Of a stretch of 64,000 bases of DNA, positions 12,337 to 20,189 are shown one piece after another. Positions within the stretch are counted from its first letter, which is position 1. Every line of letters begins with the position of its first letter. The stretch comes from Mycolicibacterium wolinskyi. Lineage in GTDB: Bacteria > Actinomycetota > Actinomycetes > Mycobacteriales > Mycobacteriaceae. The translations under genes and the position numbers were made by a program. The stretch is from assembly GCF_002101965.1 (NCBI RefSeq), contig NZ_LQQA01000013.1:124001-188000 (forward strand), in the 5' to 3' direction. The notes under the pieces are model-generated. The model saw nothing but the letters and a program-made list of their open reading frames with translations. It had not been told where the DNA came from and did no database searches.

Positions 12337-12414
12337 GTCGTCGGCTCCTTTCGCCTGCGGTGTAGTCCGGGCCTCGGGTACCCAACGGCCCCGCCCGCTA
12401 ATCACCGGCGAACG

Positions 12415-13314
12415 TCAGAGCGCACGCAGGTTTGGAATGGCCTGACGTGCGGCACGCCGCTGATATCCCACCAGGCCACTGGCTTCCAGCAATCGCACGG
12501 CCCGGTGTCGATGCGGACGCAACGGCTCCAGCAATTCGACCATCTCGTCGTCGTCGATCGGCTTGCCCAGCAGGCTCATCCCCACGATCTTCGCCAAGTG
12601 ATAGTCACCGACGGACAAGGCGTCGGAGTCGCCGAACGCCCGCTGCACGGTCTCTGCGGCCGTCCACTCCCCCACCCCTGGCAGCGACCGCAGCCCCGTC
12701 ACCGCACGGTCGGCGGTCAGCCGCTCCAACGAGTCCGCGCGCTGTGCGCAGCCGACGATGGTGCGTGCCCGGCCCGGATCGACGTTGGCCCGGTGGTATT
12801 CCCAGGACGGTATGCGCCGCCACACCTCGGCCGGCGGTGGCACCCGCATGCCGGTGGGCGCGGGGCCGGGCGCCGGCGGGCCGTACTTCGTGACCAGCCT
12901 GCGCCACGCCCGCCACGCGTCCATGCCGTACACCCGCTGTTCGAGGATCGCCGGTATCAACGCTTCCAGCAGTCGTCCGGTTCGCCCCAGTCGCAGATGC
13001 GGAACGCGCCGGTATGCCTCGGCGATCGTCGGCTCGGCGGGGTCGAAGCCGGAATCGTCGTCCTCGGTTCCGAGCAGTGGGCCGAGCCCTTCGAGAAACT
13101 CCGGAGCGCCGTCGCCCCATGCATCGCAGTCCACGGTGTCCGGTGACGACTTGCTGATCCGTGCGGTGACCGGGCCGCTCGTCATCATGCTCGTACGCCA
13201 GATGGCGCCGTCGGCTGCGATCCGGAAGCACGGATCACCACCGCCGCGGCGCAACGGAGCCAGCGTCAGGCCCGGGCTGGCCGGACCGGTGAAGACGACG
13301 CTGGCACTGGGCAT
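12415..13314 (-). CDS. AlkA-type DNA-3-methyladenine glycosylase family protein (HhH-GPD)
   Basis: The protein is 299 residues long. Its second half is a helix-hairpin-helix DNA glycosylase domain: hairpin LPGVGEWTAAE followed by the catalytic aspartate region ALSVGDYHLAK. The N-terminal half should be the AlkA-like beta domain. Such enzymes remove alkylated bases in base excision repair. It is the counterpart of Rv0142 in the conserved block. It lies 78 bp upstream of dps on the same strand, and the DUF427 gene precedes it by 41 bp, so the two may be co-transcribed. The ATG at 13314 gives a normal family length. Confidence 0.85.
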   Translation of the reverse strand: MPSASVVFTGPASPGLTLAPLRRGGGDPCFRIAADGAIWRTSMMTSGPVTARISKSSPDTVDCDAWGDGAPEFLEGLGPLLGTEDDDSGFDPAEPTIAEAYRRVPHLRLGRTGRLLEALIPAILEQRVYGMDAWRAWRRLVTKYGPPAPGPAPTGMRVPPPAEVWRRIPSWEYHRANVDPGRARTIVGCAQRADSLERLTADRAVTGLRSLPGVGEWTAAETVQRAFGDSDALSVGDYHLAKIVGMSLLGKPIDDDEMVELLEPLRPHRHRAVRLLEASGLVGYQRRAARQAIPNLRAL

Positions 13315-13355
13315 CGCACCAGGCTATGCCCCGCCAGGGCGACGGCGGTAACGCC

Positions 13356-13715
13356 TCAGGACACCGTGATGTCGGCCTTGTCGGCGTAGAACGCCACCCG
13401 GCCGGCGATCTCGGCGACCGCCGGGTAGGGCTGTTCGTACGTCCAGATGACGTCCTCGGCGTTGCCGACGTTGTAGTAGTTGGCCTCACCCTTGAACGGG
13501 CAGTACGTCGTGGTGTCGCTGCGAGTCAGCGCCGACGGGTCGACATCCGCCAGCGGGATGTACTGCACGGCGGGGTAAGTGGATTCCTGCAACGTCAGCG
13601 CATCGTCGGTCTCGGCGACGACGACGCCGCCGACCCGCACGGTGACGTGCCGGCCGGTTGGGGTGACAGTGATGGGATGTGCGGTAGACGGCTGCAGCAC
13701 CGGGCGTTCGGTCAT
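13356..13715 (-). CDS. DUF427 protein
   Basis: This small protein of 119 residues shows the conserved DUF427 features: VTVRVGGVVVAETDDALTL, then YPAVQYIPLADV, YCPFKGEANYY and the C-terminal VIWTYEQPYPAV. The fold is a small beta-tent structure, and no biochemical role is established. It is the counterpart of Rv0140 and sits just upstream of the AlkA-like gene on the same strand, as in M. tuberculosis. The ATG at 13713-13715 is the natural start. A divergent SRPBCC gene begins 59 bp away, so both probably use promoters in that gap. Confidence 0.85.
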   Translation of the reverse strand: MTERPVLQPSTAHPITVTPTGRHVTVRVGGVVVAETDDALTLQESTYPAVQYIPLADVDPSALTRSDTTTYCPFKGEANYYNVGNAEDVIWTYEQPYPAVAEIAGRVAFYADKADITVS

Positions 13716-13774
13716 GACTATTGCAACGTGACCGCGCTCACCGTTCTTCCGGCCCGGTCAATACGATTCTTCGC

Positions 13775-14233
13775 ATGACTGCTCCCGTGAAAGCCTCCGT
13801 CTCGATCGCCGCCGATCCCGCCGCGGTGTACGCGCTCATCACCGATCTGCCGACGCTGGCATCGCTCGCCGAAGAAGCCCATGCGATGCAATGGCAGAAA
13901 GGCGGATCGGCGACTCCGGGCGCGGTGTTCAAGGGTCACAACCGCAACGGTTCGAAGACGTGGAGCACCACCTGCACGGTCACCGACGCCGAGCCCGGCA
14001 AGACCTTCGCGTTCGACGTCAAGTCCCTCATATTTCCCGTCGCACACTGGCGCTACGACATCGCACCGACCGACACCGGCTGCACGGTGACCGAGTCGAC
14101 ATGGGACCGCCGCGCCGGCTGGTTCAAGGCGATCGCGGGCCGGGCGACCGGGATCACAGACCGCGATACGGCCAACGCGAAACACATCGAACTGACCCTG
14201 CAGCGGCTCAAGGAGAAGGCGGAAACCCCGTAG
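13775..14233 (+). CDS. SRPBCC (polyketide cyclase/START-like) family protein
   Basis: The 152-residue protein has the START-like helix-grip fold pattern: it opens with VKASVSIAADPAAVYALITDLP, has a central GAVFKGHNRNG segment and ends with a long helix (TANAKHIELTLQRLKEKAE). Members bind hydrophobic ligands, and the actual ligand cannot be deduced. It is divergent from the DUF427 gene. The start ATG at 13775 was chosen over an upstream TTG because it begins exactly at the conserved first strand. Confidence 0.8.
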   Translation: MTAPVKASVSIAADPAAVYALITDLPTLASLAEEAHAMQWQKGGSATPGAVFKGHNRNGSKTWSTTCTVTDAEPGKTFAFDVKSLIFPVAHWRYDIAPTDTGCTVTESTWDRRAGWFKAIAGRATGITDRDTANAKHIELTLQRLKEKAETP

Positions 14234-14357
14234 AACGCGGGTCGAACATACTTGTTTCTGCCATCTCACGATCAATCTCTGCCAGCGGAATTACCGCTCT
14301 GACCAGTCTGTTTAAACAGACATACGCGATACAGCGAATGTCAGAGGAGACAGAGAA

Positions 14358-14525
14358 ATGAAGAAGTTCGGAATCGCCAGCGCCATCGCCACCGGTTTTG
14401 CCGCCGCATTCATCGGCTTGGCCGGACCGGCCTCCGCAGACGTCGGCCACCACGACTGGGTGCACGACATCCAGCAGCGGGCCACCGTCAGCCAGACCGC
14501 CCCGGTTTTCGGCAACGGCCGCTGA
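14358..14525 (+). CDS. Small secreted peptide (55 residues)
   Basis: A short gene with a strong ribosome site (AGAGGAG eight bases before ATG). The protein begins MKKFGIASAIATG and has a hydrophobic core and an ASA|DV signal-peptidase site at about residue 27. This leaves a mature peptide of about 28 residues, rich in His, Gln and Thr, that starts DVGHHDWVHD. A GC-rich hairpin terminator follows 16 bases after the stop, supporting a real transcription unit. I recognise the type as a small exported mycobacterial protein, but no function is known to me. Confidence 0.75.
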   Translation: MKKFGIASAIATGFAAAFIGLAGPASADVGHHDWVHDIQQRATVSQTAPVFGNGR

Positions 14526-14541
14526 CACCCATCACCTTCGA

Positions 14542-14568
14542 CAGGGGCGCCCCACCGGGGTGCCCCTG
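14542..14568 (+). terminator. Hairpin terminator after the small secreted peptide
   Basis: CAGGGGC-G-CCCC, loop ACC, GGGG-T-GCCCCTG forms a 12-bp stem with one mismatch, followed by TTT. It lies between the peptide gene and the convergent methyltransferase gene and could serve both directions. Confidence 0.7.
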
Positions 14569-14582
14569 TTTCGCGTATGGCC

Positions 14583-15401
14583 TCAGAACGCGTAGCGGTG
14601 ATACTGCGCCATGTACCGCAGTGCGGGCACGGGCCGCATGATGGCGGCCATCAGCCGGAAGTACCACGCCACTTCGTTGAACGCCGCGTCGTCGAACGGC
14701 GATGACCACGCCAGCAACCGGGTACCCGGCACCGCGCGCAGAACGTCGTCGGGCTTGTTGATCGCCCAGTACAGCGTCGATCCGGAGCGCCGCACCACCG
14801 CGTTCATCCACTGCGACTTGATGCCCAACGAGTTGAACGCGTCGAACTGCAACTCCCCGGACGGGAACCGGTCGACGATGCGTCGCAGCAGGGCGACACC
14901 GTCCGGTTCGGTCAGGTACATCGTGAGGCCCTCGCCGATCATCAGCACCGGTCGGTCGGCCGGAATGTCTTGCAGCCAAGCCGGATCCGTCACCGACGCC
15001 GACACCACGTGATAGTGCTCGTGCGTCGGGTACAGCTGCTCGCGTAGGCGCGCGACGTCGGGGTAGTCGACGTCGTACCACTCGACCCCCGGCCCCGGTT
15101 GGAGGCGGAAGAACCGGCCGTCCAGGCCGCAGCCCAGGTGCAGCACCACGGCCTGCGGGTGTACGTCGAGAAACTGGCGCGCCCATCGGTCGAAGTGCGC
15201 GCTGCGGGTGGTCACGGACGGCGAGTTCGCCGCGGTGATCGACGTCTTGGTCCAGTCGTAGTCGATTCGGTCGGCGATGTCCTTGGCCAGGCGGTCGCCC
15301 AGGATGGGCTTCGGCAGCCCGGCATCGAGCGCTTTGGCGTAGAACGTCGCGAGCATGGTCTGCGGCGCCCCGCTGAGGTCGACTTTGAGTTTGTCGGTCA
15401 T
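14583..15401 (-). CDS. SAM-dependent methyltransferase, leucine carboxyl methyltransferase (LCM/Omt) family
   Basis: The protein is 272 residues long and has the LCM-type class I fold. The SAM-binding motif I is VLHLGCGLDGR near residue 86, followed by VEWYDVDYPDVARLR and a later LMIGEGLTMYL motif. The substrate is unknown; mycobacteria encode many of these paralogues, and Rv0145/Rv0146 in the matching M. tuberculosis block are of the same general type. The ATG at 15399-15401 has an inverted repeat (15416-15432) just upstream that could be an operator. It is transcribed towards the hairpin at 14542-14568. Confidence 0.85.
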   Translation of the reverse strand: MTDKLKVDLSGAPQTMLATFYAKALDAGLPKPILGDRLAKDIADRIDYDWTKTSITAANSPSVTTRSAHFDRWARQFLDVHPQAVVLHLGCGLDGRFFRLQPGPGVEWYDVDYPDVARLREQLYPTHEHYHVVSASVTDPAWLQDIPADRPVLMIGEGLTMYLTEPDGVALLRRIVDRFPSGELQFDAFNSLGIKSQWMNAVVRRSGSTLYWAINKPDDVLRAVPGTRLLAWSSPFDDAAFNEVAWYFRLMAAIMRPVPALRYMAQYHRYAF

Positions 15402-15415
15402 GCCCCCACGCTAGC

Positions 15416-15432
15416 CCGCAATAACCTTGCGG
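15416..15432. promoter_or_regulatory. Inverted repeat upstream of the methyltransferase
   Basis: CCGCAA-TAACC-TTGCGG is a perfect 6-bp inverted repeat, 15 bp before the methyltransferase start and 31 bp after the epimerase stop on the same strand. It could be an operator or a short terminator stem; there is no T-run, which favours an operator. Confidence 0.35.
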
Positions 15433-15463
15433 CACAGTGGCTTAACACCCACCGGCGTGGCGT

Positions 15464-16489
15464 TCAGCCGGCCGTGCGGGCCTGCTTGGCGGCCCGAAGC
15501 CCCACCCAGAACTTCGCCGCATCGGCGATCGATTCCTCCACCGGCCTTGGCTTCCAACCGAGTTCACGCACGGCTTTGGCATGGTCGAGTGGGGCTTCGG
15601 CCCGCATCAACCGCAGTGACTCCAGTGACAGCCGCTCGTCGGTGCTGCGCAATTTGCCCTTGATGCTGCCCGCCACCGCCAGCAGGTACGACACCGGAAG
15701 CGGGATCGACCGCGCCGGCGGCGCCACCCCGGCGGCCTCGGCCGCCAGCCTCGCGACCTCGGCGTTACTGATCATCTTCTCCGAGATCAGATACCGCTCG
15801 CCCGGGCGTCCCTTGTCGGCGGCCAGGATCAGTGCCCGGGCGGCATCGTCGACGCCGACCGCTTCCAGTGCGATGCCGCTCATCACGAACGGCAACTTGC
15901 CGAACGCGGCACCGGCGATGATCGCGCCGTGCGGAGTTCTTCCCCAGTCGCCGCTGCCGTACGTGGTGGAGACGCACATCGCGACGGCGGGAAGGCCACG
16001 TTGCCGCGCGTACCTCAGCACGAGATCCTCGGCCTGTACGCGGGACCGCACGTACGGCGTCACGCGGCGCACGTCGACGATGTCGTCCTCGGTGGCGCGC
16101 CGCCCACGTTTGCGGCCGACGGTGACGTAGCTGCTCGTGTAGACGAACTTCCGTAGTCCGGCCGCGATGTCGGGTTCGGTTGCGACGTCGAGCACGTGGC
16201 CGGTGCCCTCGACGTTCGTGCGGAACAGCGGGGCGGGGTCGCGCAGCCAGCCCCTGGCGTCGACGACGCAGTAGTAGACGACGTCGCAGCCGGACATGGC
16301 CGCACGCAGTACGTCGGCGTCGAAGACGTCGCCGACGTACCGGTTGACCGGCAGGTCGTCGATACCGACGGTGTTCGCGCCGGGCCGCACCATCGCGCGA
16401 ATCTCGCGACCATCGTCACGCGCGACGAGTTGCCGAAGAACATGCGAGCCGAGGAATCCGTTGGCGCCGATGACCAGCTGGGCACTCAC
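15464..16489 (-). CDS. NAD(P)-dependent epimerase/dehydratase-type oxidoreductase
   Basis: This extended short-chain dehydrogenase of 341 residues has the N-terminal nucleotide-binding loop IGANGFLGSHVL and VRPGANTVG, then DVVYYCVVDARGW and a YTSSYVTVG catalytic region. It resembles dihydroflavonol reductase or 3-beta-hydroxysteroid dehydrogenase types. It is the counterpart of Rv0139. The start is GTG at 16487-16489, which overlaps the TGA of the upstream NTF2 gene by 3 bases (GTGA), so the two are translationally coupled. A KstR-type palindrome precedes the pair, which suggests a link to sterol metabolism; this is inference. Confidence 0.85.
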   Translation of the reverse strand: MSAQLVIGANGFLGSHVLRQLVARDDGREIRAMVRPGANTVGIDDLPVNRYVGDVFDADVLRAAMSGCDVVYYCVVDARGWLRDPAPLFRTNVEGTGHVLDVATEPDIAAGLRKFVYTSSYVTVGRKRGRRATEDDIVDVRRVTPYVRSRVQAEDLVLRYARQRGLPAVAMCVSTTYGSGDWGRTPHGAIIAGAAFGKLPFVMSGIALEAVGVDDAARALILAADKGRPGERYLISEKMISNAEVARLAAEAAGVAPPARSIPLPVSYLLAVAGSIKGKLRSTDERLSLESLRLMRAEAPLDHAKAVRELGWKPRPVEESIADAAKFWVGLRAAKQARTAG

Positions 16490-16989
16490 TTGCTCTTGCC
16501 CCCGAACTGCTGCATCCAGGCTGCGGCCTCGTCGGGCAGATTGCCGAGTTCGGCGGCCTTGCGACACCATTTCATGCCCGCGGACACGAACCGCATCGGG
16601 TTGTAGATGTCCTCCTGCCGCGACCAGCGCCCGTCGCCTGCGTAGGTGATGATCGAGATGTTGGTGGCGCTGATGATCGTCCCGTCACCGGGATCGACCA
16701 TCGGGTTGTCCAGTTCGCAGATGATGCGTCCCGTCGGCTCGTCGATCACCGACCAGAGCGACGGGAACGCCGTCATGTAGCTGCCGGGAAACGCCGTCAT
16801 CGTCTTCCAGATCCAGGCGCGTACCTGCTCGCGGCCCTTCATCGTGCCCGCGGCGTGCTCGATGTAGTCGACGTCCGGGGTGTAGTGCTCGACCCACACG
16901 TCCCAGTCCTTGGTCTGCGCGGCCCGGTCGACGGTCTGCTCGAACGTCTCGAATGCGGCGGCCAGTTCGTCGCGGGTGAACTTGCTCAC
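16486..16989 (-). CDS. SnoaL/NTF2-like protein (Rv0138 type)
   Basis: The protein is 167 residues with the cone-like NTF2 pattern: an N-terminal helix pair (ELAAAFETFEQTVDRAAQ), DWDVWVEHYTPDVDYIEH, then beta strands including GTMKGREQVRAWI and a C-terminal part with WMQQFGGKSK. NTF2 folds include isomerases, dehydratases and binding proteins. It is the counterpart of Rv0138 and heads a two-gene operon with the epimerase. The start ATG at 16987-16989 is only 6 bp from a perfect KstR-type palindrome, so the message is probably short-leadered or leaderless and repressor-controlled. Confidence 0.82.
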   Translation of the reverse strand: MSKFTRDELAAAFETFEQTVDRAAQTKDWDVWVEHYTPDVDYIEHAAGTMKGREQVRAWIWKTMTAFPGSYMTAFPSLWSVIDEPTGRIICELDNPMVDPGDGTIISATNISIITYAGDGRWSRQEDIYNPMRFVSAGMKWCRKAAELGNLPDEAAAWMQQFGGKSK

Positions 16990-16995
16990 CGAAGA

Positions 16996-17013
16996 ACTAG
17001 AACACGTTCTAGT
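16996..17013 (-). promoter_or_regulatory. KstR-type operator
   Basis: ACTAGAACACGTTCTAGT is a perfect 8-bp inverted repeat around AC. It contains TAGAACACGTTCTA, which fits the published KstR consensus TNNAACNNGTTNNA. KstR is the TetR repressor of the mycobacterial cholesterol regulon and is released by sterol-derived CoA thioesters. The site ends 6 bp before the NTF2 gene, exactly where a promoter for it is expected. Confidence 0.8.
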
Positions 17014-17031
17014 CGCGTTTGTCGAGAGCCG

Positions 17032-17436
17032 TCACTGCGCAGCCATCACCACGCGACCGCCGAGCGGACCCTGCAGCGGCACGTCCATCGTGCCGTCGAC
17101 CGCGAGTGCGATGCACATCCGGCCGACCGCCTCCGGAGGCGTCCCGCCGTGCAGTTCGACCATCACCGTTTCGGGGGTCTCCTGCGTGGTCAGGTGCACA
17201 CCGAAACAGTCCGGGGTTCCCGCGGTGAAGTTGATCCGCAGCCCCTGGCCGTGCGGGCTCCACGAGTCGATCTTGGTCGTGTGCTGATCGACGATCCACG
17301 GGTTGTCGACGAAGACCGTGCGGGCGGGTTCGGCAGGCACTTCGGGCACGACGACGGTGTTCGGCTCGGCGGCTGCGACCGGCACCGTTGTTGCCAGGAG
17401 TAAACCGGTGAGCGCGGTGGTTACCACTACACGCAT
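17032..17436 (-). CDS. Small exported protein of unknown function
   Basis: The protein is 134 residues with a clear signal peptide (RVVVTTALTGLLLATTVPVAAA, cleavage about residue 23). The mature part begins EPNTVVVPEVPAEP and contains two cysteines (PDCFG, RMCIA) that could form a disulfide. The mature domain looks like a compact beta protein. I do not recognise a named family. It is read towards the KstR-type site and the NTF2 gene, while msrA diverges on the other side. The ATG at 17434-17436 is supported by the signal peptide beginning there. Confidence 0.7.
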   Translation of the reverse strand: MRVVVTTALTGLLLATTVPVAAAEPNTVVVPEVPAEPARTVFVDNPWIVDQHTTKIDSWSPHGQGLRINFTAGTPDCFGVHLTTQETPETVMVELHGGTPPEAVGRMCIALAVDGTMDVPLQGPLGGRVVMAAQ

Positions 17437-17489
17437 GCGTTCCACCGTAGCGCCGCGCACAATGAAGGTGACAGAAGGAGATAACGCGT

Positions 17490-18005
17490 ATGAGCAACTA
17501 CTCCACCGCGATCCTCGCCGGCGGCTGCTTCTGGGGCATGCAGGACCTGATCCGTAAGCAACCCGGTGTGGTGTCCACCCGGGTGGGCTACACCGGCGGC
17601 CGCAACGACCACCCCACGTACCGCAACCATCCCGGCCATGCCGAGGCGATCGAGATCGTCTACGACCCCGCGCAGACCGATTACCGCGCGCTGCTGGAGT
17701 TCTTCTTCCAGATCCACGATCCGACCACGAAAGACCGTCAGGGCAACGACGTCGGCACGAGTTACCGGTCGGCGATCTTCTACCTCGACGACGAGCAGAA
17801 GCGCATCGCGCTGGACACCATCGCCGATGTCGACGCATCGGGGCTGTGGCCGGGCAAGGTGGTCACCGAGGTGACGCCGGCGAGTGACTTCTGGGAGGCC
17901 GAGCCCGAGCATCAGGACTACCTGCTGCGCTACCCCAACGGGTACACGTGCCATTTCCCGCGCCCGGGCTGGAAGCTGCCCCGGCGTGAGACGGCCAGCC
18001 AGTAG
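17490..18005 (+). CDS. msrA: Peptide methionine sulfoxide reductase MsrA
   Basis: MsrA reduces methionine-S-sulfoxide in proteins and free methionine after oxidative damage. The catalytic motif GGCFWG is at residues 11-16 (Cys13), followed by [12 protein letters not shown] and the conserved [17 protein letters not shown] stretch ([17 protein letters not shown]). The length of 171 residues is normal. A strong ribosome site (AGAAGGAG) precedes the ATG at 17490. It corresponds to Rv0137c and ends 3 bp before the end of the convergent P450 gene, as in the conserved block. Confidence 0.95.
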   Translation: MSNYSTAILAGGCFWGMQDLIRKQPGVVSTRVGYTGGRNDHPTYRNHPGHAEAIEIVYDPAQTDYRALLEFFFQIHDPTTKDRQGNDVGTSYRSAIFYLDDEQKRIALDTIADVDASGLWPGKVVTEVTPASDFWEAEPEHQDYLLRYPNGYTCHFPRPGWKLPRRETASQ

Positions 18006-18008
18006 GCG

Positions 18009-19352
18009 TCAGGCGCCCAGCGGCTCGGCGCGGCGGCGGGCGACGACCCGCCCGCCCGCCGCGGGCGTGTAGGCGACCCCGCGGGAGTGCACCTTCTCGT
18101 CGGGCTCGGTGGTGGTCTCGATGATGAAGTGCCGCAACACCGTTCGCAGCACGACGTCCATCTCGATGTTGGCGAACGCGGCGCCGACACAGCGCCGGGT
18201 GCCCCCACCGAACGGGATCCAGCCCAGACCCGGCCTGCTGCCGACGAAACGCTCGGGATCGAACCGGTCCGGATCCGGGAATTCCTCGTGACGTTCCTGG
18301 ATCTGCGAGATCGCGACGATGATCGAGTACCCGCGCGGAATCACCCACTCGCCGAGTTCGAACGACGGTGCGTAGACGTGGCGGCCCGCGAAGTCGATGA
18401 CGGTGCGGGCCCGCTGCACTTCGAGAATCGTGGCCTGGCGGTACTCGTTGCCGTCGGTGGCCGCCTCGGCGACGAGCCGCGCCAGCACCTGCGGATGGCG
18501 GCTGATGCGCTCGAAAGCCCAGCCCAACGTCGACGCCGTGGTCTCGTGCCCGGCCGCCAGCAGCGTCAGCAGCTCGTCCCCGATGTCCTTGCGGGACATG
18601 GTCGAACCGTCTTCGTAGGCGCTGCGCAACAAGAGTGCCAGGATGTCGTCGCGACGGTCGAAGTCCGGATCTGCCTCGACCCGGTCGATCAGCCGGTCGA
18701 TCACGTCGTCGTACTGCCCGCGGTAGGCGGCGAGCCGGCCCCACGGGCTGAACCGGCCATAGGTGCGCTTGGGTGTCGGCAGCACCGCCAGCCGCGACCC
18801 CAGGGTCACCCACGGCGGGATGATGCGGCGCAGCTCGTCGAGTTGTTCACCGTCGGCGCCGAACACCGCGCGCAGGATCGCGTTGAGCGTTATGCGCATC
18901 ATCGGTTCGAGCGTTTCGAACTCCTGTCCCTCCGGCCAGGTCGCCGATTCCCGCAGGGTCTCCTCTTCGAAGATCTTCTCGTAGTTCTTGATGCTCTTGC
19001 CGTGGAACGGCGGGGTGAGCAGCTTGCGCCTGCTGCGGTGATCGGAGCCGTCGAGCGCGAACACCGACCCGGAGCCGAGGATGCGGCTGAGGTTGGGCTG
19101 GATGTTGCCGACGTCGTCGGCGTTGGCCTGGAAAAGCTGCTTGGCCAGTTGCGGTTCGGCGACGATGACGGTGCGCCCGAACACCGGCACGTGGAGCGTG
19201 AAGACATCGCCGTAACGGCGCGACACCTGCTTGACCACCCAGCGACGCGCTGCCGAGAACGCGACGCCCTGCACCAGTCGAGGCAACTGCGGCCCCGGTG
19301 GAATGCGGCTAGCACGCGTGGAAGTTTCGAGAACGGGCACTGTTTCGGTCAT
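18009..19352 (-). CDS. Cytochrome P450 (CYP138-like)
   Basis: This haem monooxygenase of 447 residues has the I-helix oxygen-activation motif AAGHETTAST, the ExxR motif as EVQR and the haem loop FGGGTRRCVGAAF, with Cys388 as axial ligand. Mycobacterial P450s of this kind use ferredoxin partners. By position (between msrA and a divergent TetR gene) and sequence character it corresponds to CYP138 (Rv0136), an orphan P450. The ATG at 19350-19352 begins a standard P450 N-terminus with the PPGPQLP proline hinge. Two matching inverted repeats in the promoter region point to control by the adjacent TetR protein. Confidence 0.9.
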   Translation of the reverse strand: MTETVPVLETSTRASRIPPGPQLPRLVQGVAFSAARRWVVKQVSRRYGDVFTLHVPVFGRTVIVAEPQLAKQLFQANADDVGNIQPNLSRILGSGSVFALDGSDHRSRRKLLTPPFHGKSIKNYEKIFEEETLRESATWPEGQEFETLEPMMRITLNAILRAVFGADGEQLDELRRIIPPWVTLGSRLAVLPTPKRTYGRFSPWGRLAAYRGQYDDVIDRLIDRVEADPDFDRRDDILALLLRSAYEDGSTMSRKDIGDELLTLLAAGHETTASTLGWAFERISRHPQVLARLVAEAATDGNEYRQATILEVQRARTVIDFAGRHVYAPSFELGEWVIPRGYSIIVAISQIQERHEEFPDPDRFDPERFVGSRPGLGWIPFGGGTRRCVGAAFANIEMDVVLRTVLRHFIIETTTEPDEKVHSRGVAYTPAAGGRVVARRRAEPLGA

Positions 19353-19373
19353 GCCATCTCCAAGCCAGGTCCT

Positions 19374-19391
19374 TGGTACTGCGGTGTACCA
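19374..19391. promoter_or_regulatory. Operator copy 1 between P450 and TetR genes
   Basis: TGGTACTGCGGTGTACCA: 6-bp perfect arms with a 6-bp spacer. It lies 22 bp upstream of the P450 start. It shares the GGTAC-N6-GTACC layout with the copy at 19409-19424. Confidence 0.7.
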
Positions 19392-19408
19392 GAAGCGATG
19401 TGTAGTAC

Positions 19409-19424
19409 GGTACTCGCAGGTACC
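19409..19424. promoter_or_regulatory. Operator copy 2 between P450 and TetR genes
   Basis: GGTACTCGCAGGTACC: the same GGTAC-N6-GTACC layout as the site at 19374-19391, 34 bp further on. It lies 20 bp upstream of the TetR start and overlaps another short palindrome (AGTAC-G-GTACT, 19404-19414). It probably mediates autoregulation. Confidence 0.7.
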
Positions 19425-19444
19425 ACACAGCGCAAGGGGGTCTC

Positions 19445-20062
19445 ATGACTACCGCATCCGCGCTGACCGGTGCCGGATCGAACCCCGGCACCGACGCGTT
19501 CCGGCTGCGGCTGCTCGACGGGCTCACCGCCGCGATCAATGACAAGGGCTATCGCGACACCACAGTCGCCGACATCGTCCGCCACGCCCGCACGTCCAAG
19601 CGCACGTTCTACGACCAGTTCGCGAGCAAGGAAGAGTGCTTCATCGAGTTGCTGCGGGCTAACAACGCCGCGCTCGTCACCCGGATCCGTAGCGCGGTCG
19701 ACGCCGACGCCCCCTGGCAGGATCAGATCGGCCAGGCCGTCGGCGCCTACGTCGATCACATCGAGTCGGCGCCGGCGATCACGCTGAGCTGGATCCGCGA
19801 ACTGCCCGCGTTGGGCAGCGCGGCGCGTCCACTGCAGCGTGCGGCACTGCGCGAACTCACCGATCTGCTCATCGAACTCAGCGACAGCGCGGGTTTCCGC
19901 CACGCCGAATTGCCCACGCTCACCCGGCCGATGGCAATCATTCTCCTGGGCGGTTTACGCGAACTCACTGCGCTGATCGTCGAGGACGACCGCGATATTC
20001 GCGAGATCTACGAACCGGCGCTGGCGGCGTCGAAGGCCATCCTCGGGCCGAGGCCGGATTAG
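19445..20062 (+). CDS. TetR-family transcriptional regulator
   Basis: The protein is 205 residues. The N-terminal helix-turn-helix is typical of TetR: RLRLLDGLTAAINDKGYRDTTVADIVRHARTSKRTFYDQF up to about residue 55. The rest is a ligand domain of unknown specificity. It is divergent from the P450 gene, and two GGTAC-N6-GTACC repeats lie between them, so it most likely represses the P450 and itself. It corresponds to Rv0135c. The ATG at 19445 lies only 20 bp from the second operator and follows AAGGGGG as ribosome site. Confidence 0.9.
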   Translation: MTTASALTGAGSNPGTDAFRLRLLDGLTAAINDKGYRDTTVADIVRHARTSKRTFYDQFASKEECFIELLRANNAALVTRIRSAVDADAPWQDQIGQAVGAYVDHIESAPAITLSWIRELPALGSAARPLQRAALRELTDLLIELSDSAGFRHAELPTLTRPMAIILLGGLRELTALIVEDDRDIREIYEPALAASKAILGPRPD

Positions 20063-20112
20063 TTCGTCAGCGGCGCTGTGCCGACGAGACATTCGCTCGG
20101 CTGAATTCGACG

Positions 20113-20127
20113 TCCACTCATCGGAAG
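20113..20127 (+). promoter_or_regulatory. Island regulon motif, copy upstream of the HsaD homologue
   Basis: TCCACTCATCGGAAG matches the recurring motif YCCRCTSAYCGGGAC in 12 of 15 positions, with an intact CCRCTSAYCGG core. It lies about 62 bp before the hydrolase start at 20190. Confidence 0.6.
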
Positions 20128-20189
20128 TCGCATGCCTTACCGGATGCCGGGCTGACAGAGTGTGATCGAAACACCTGAGAGGACAACAG

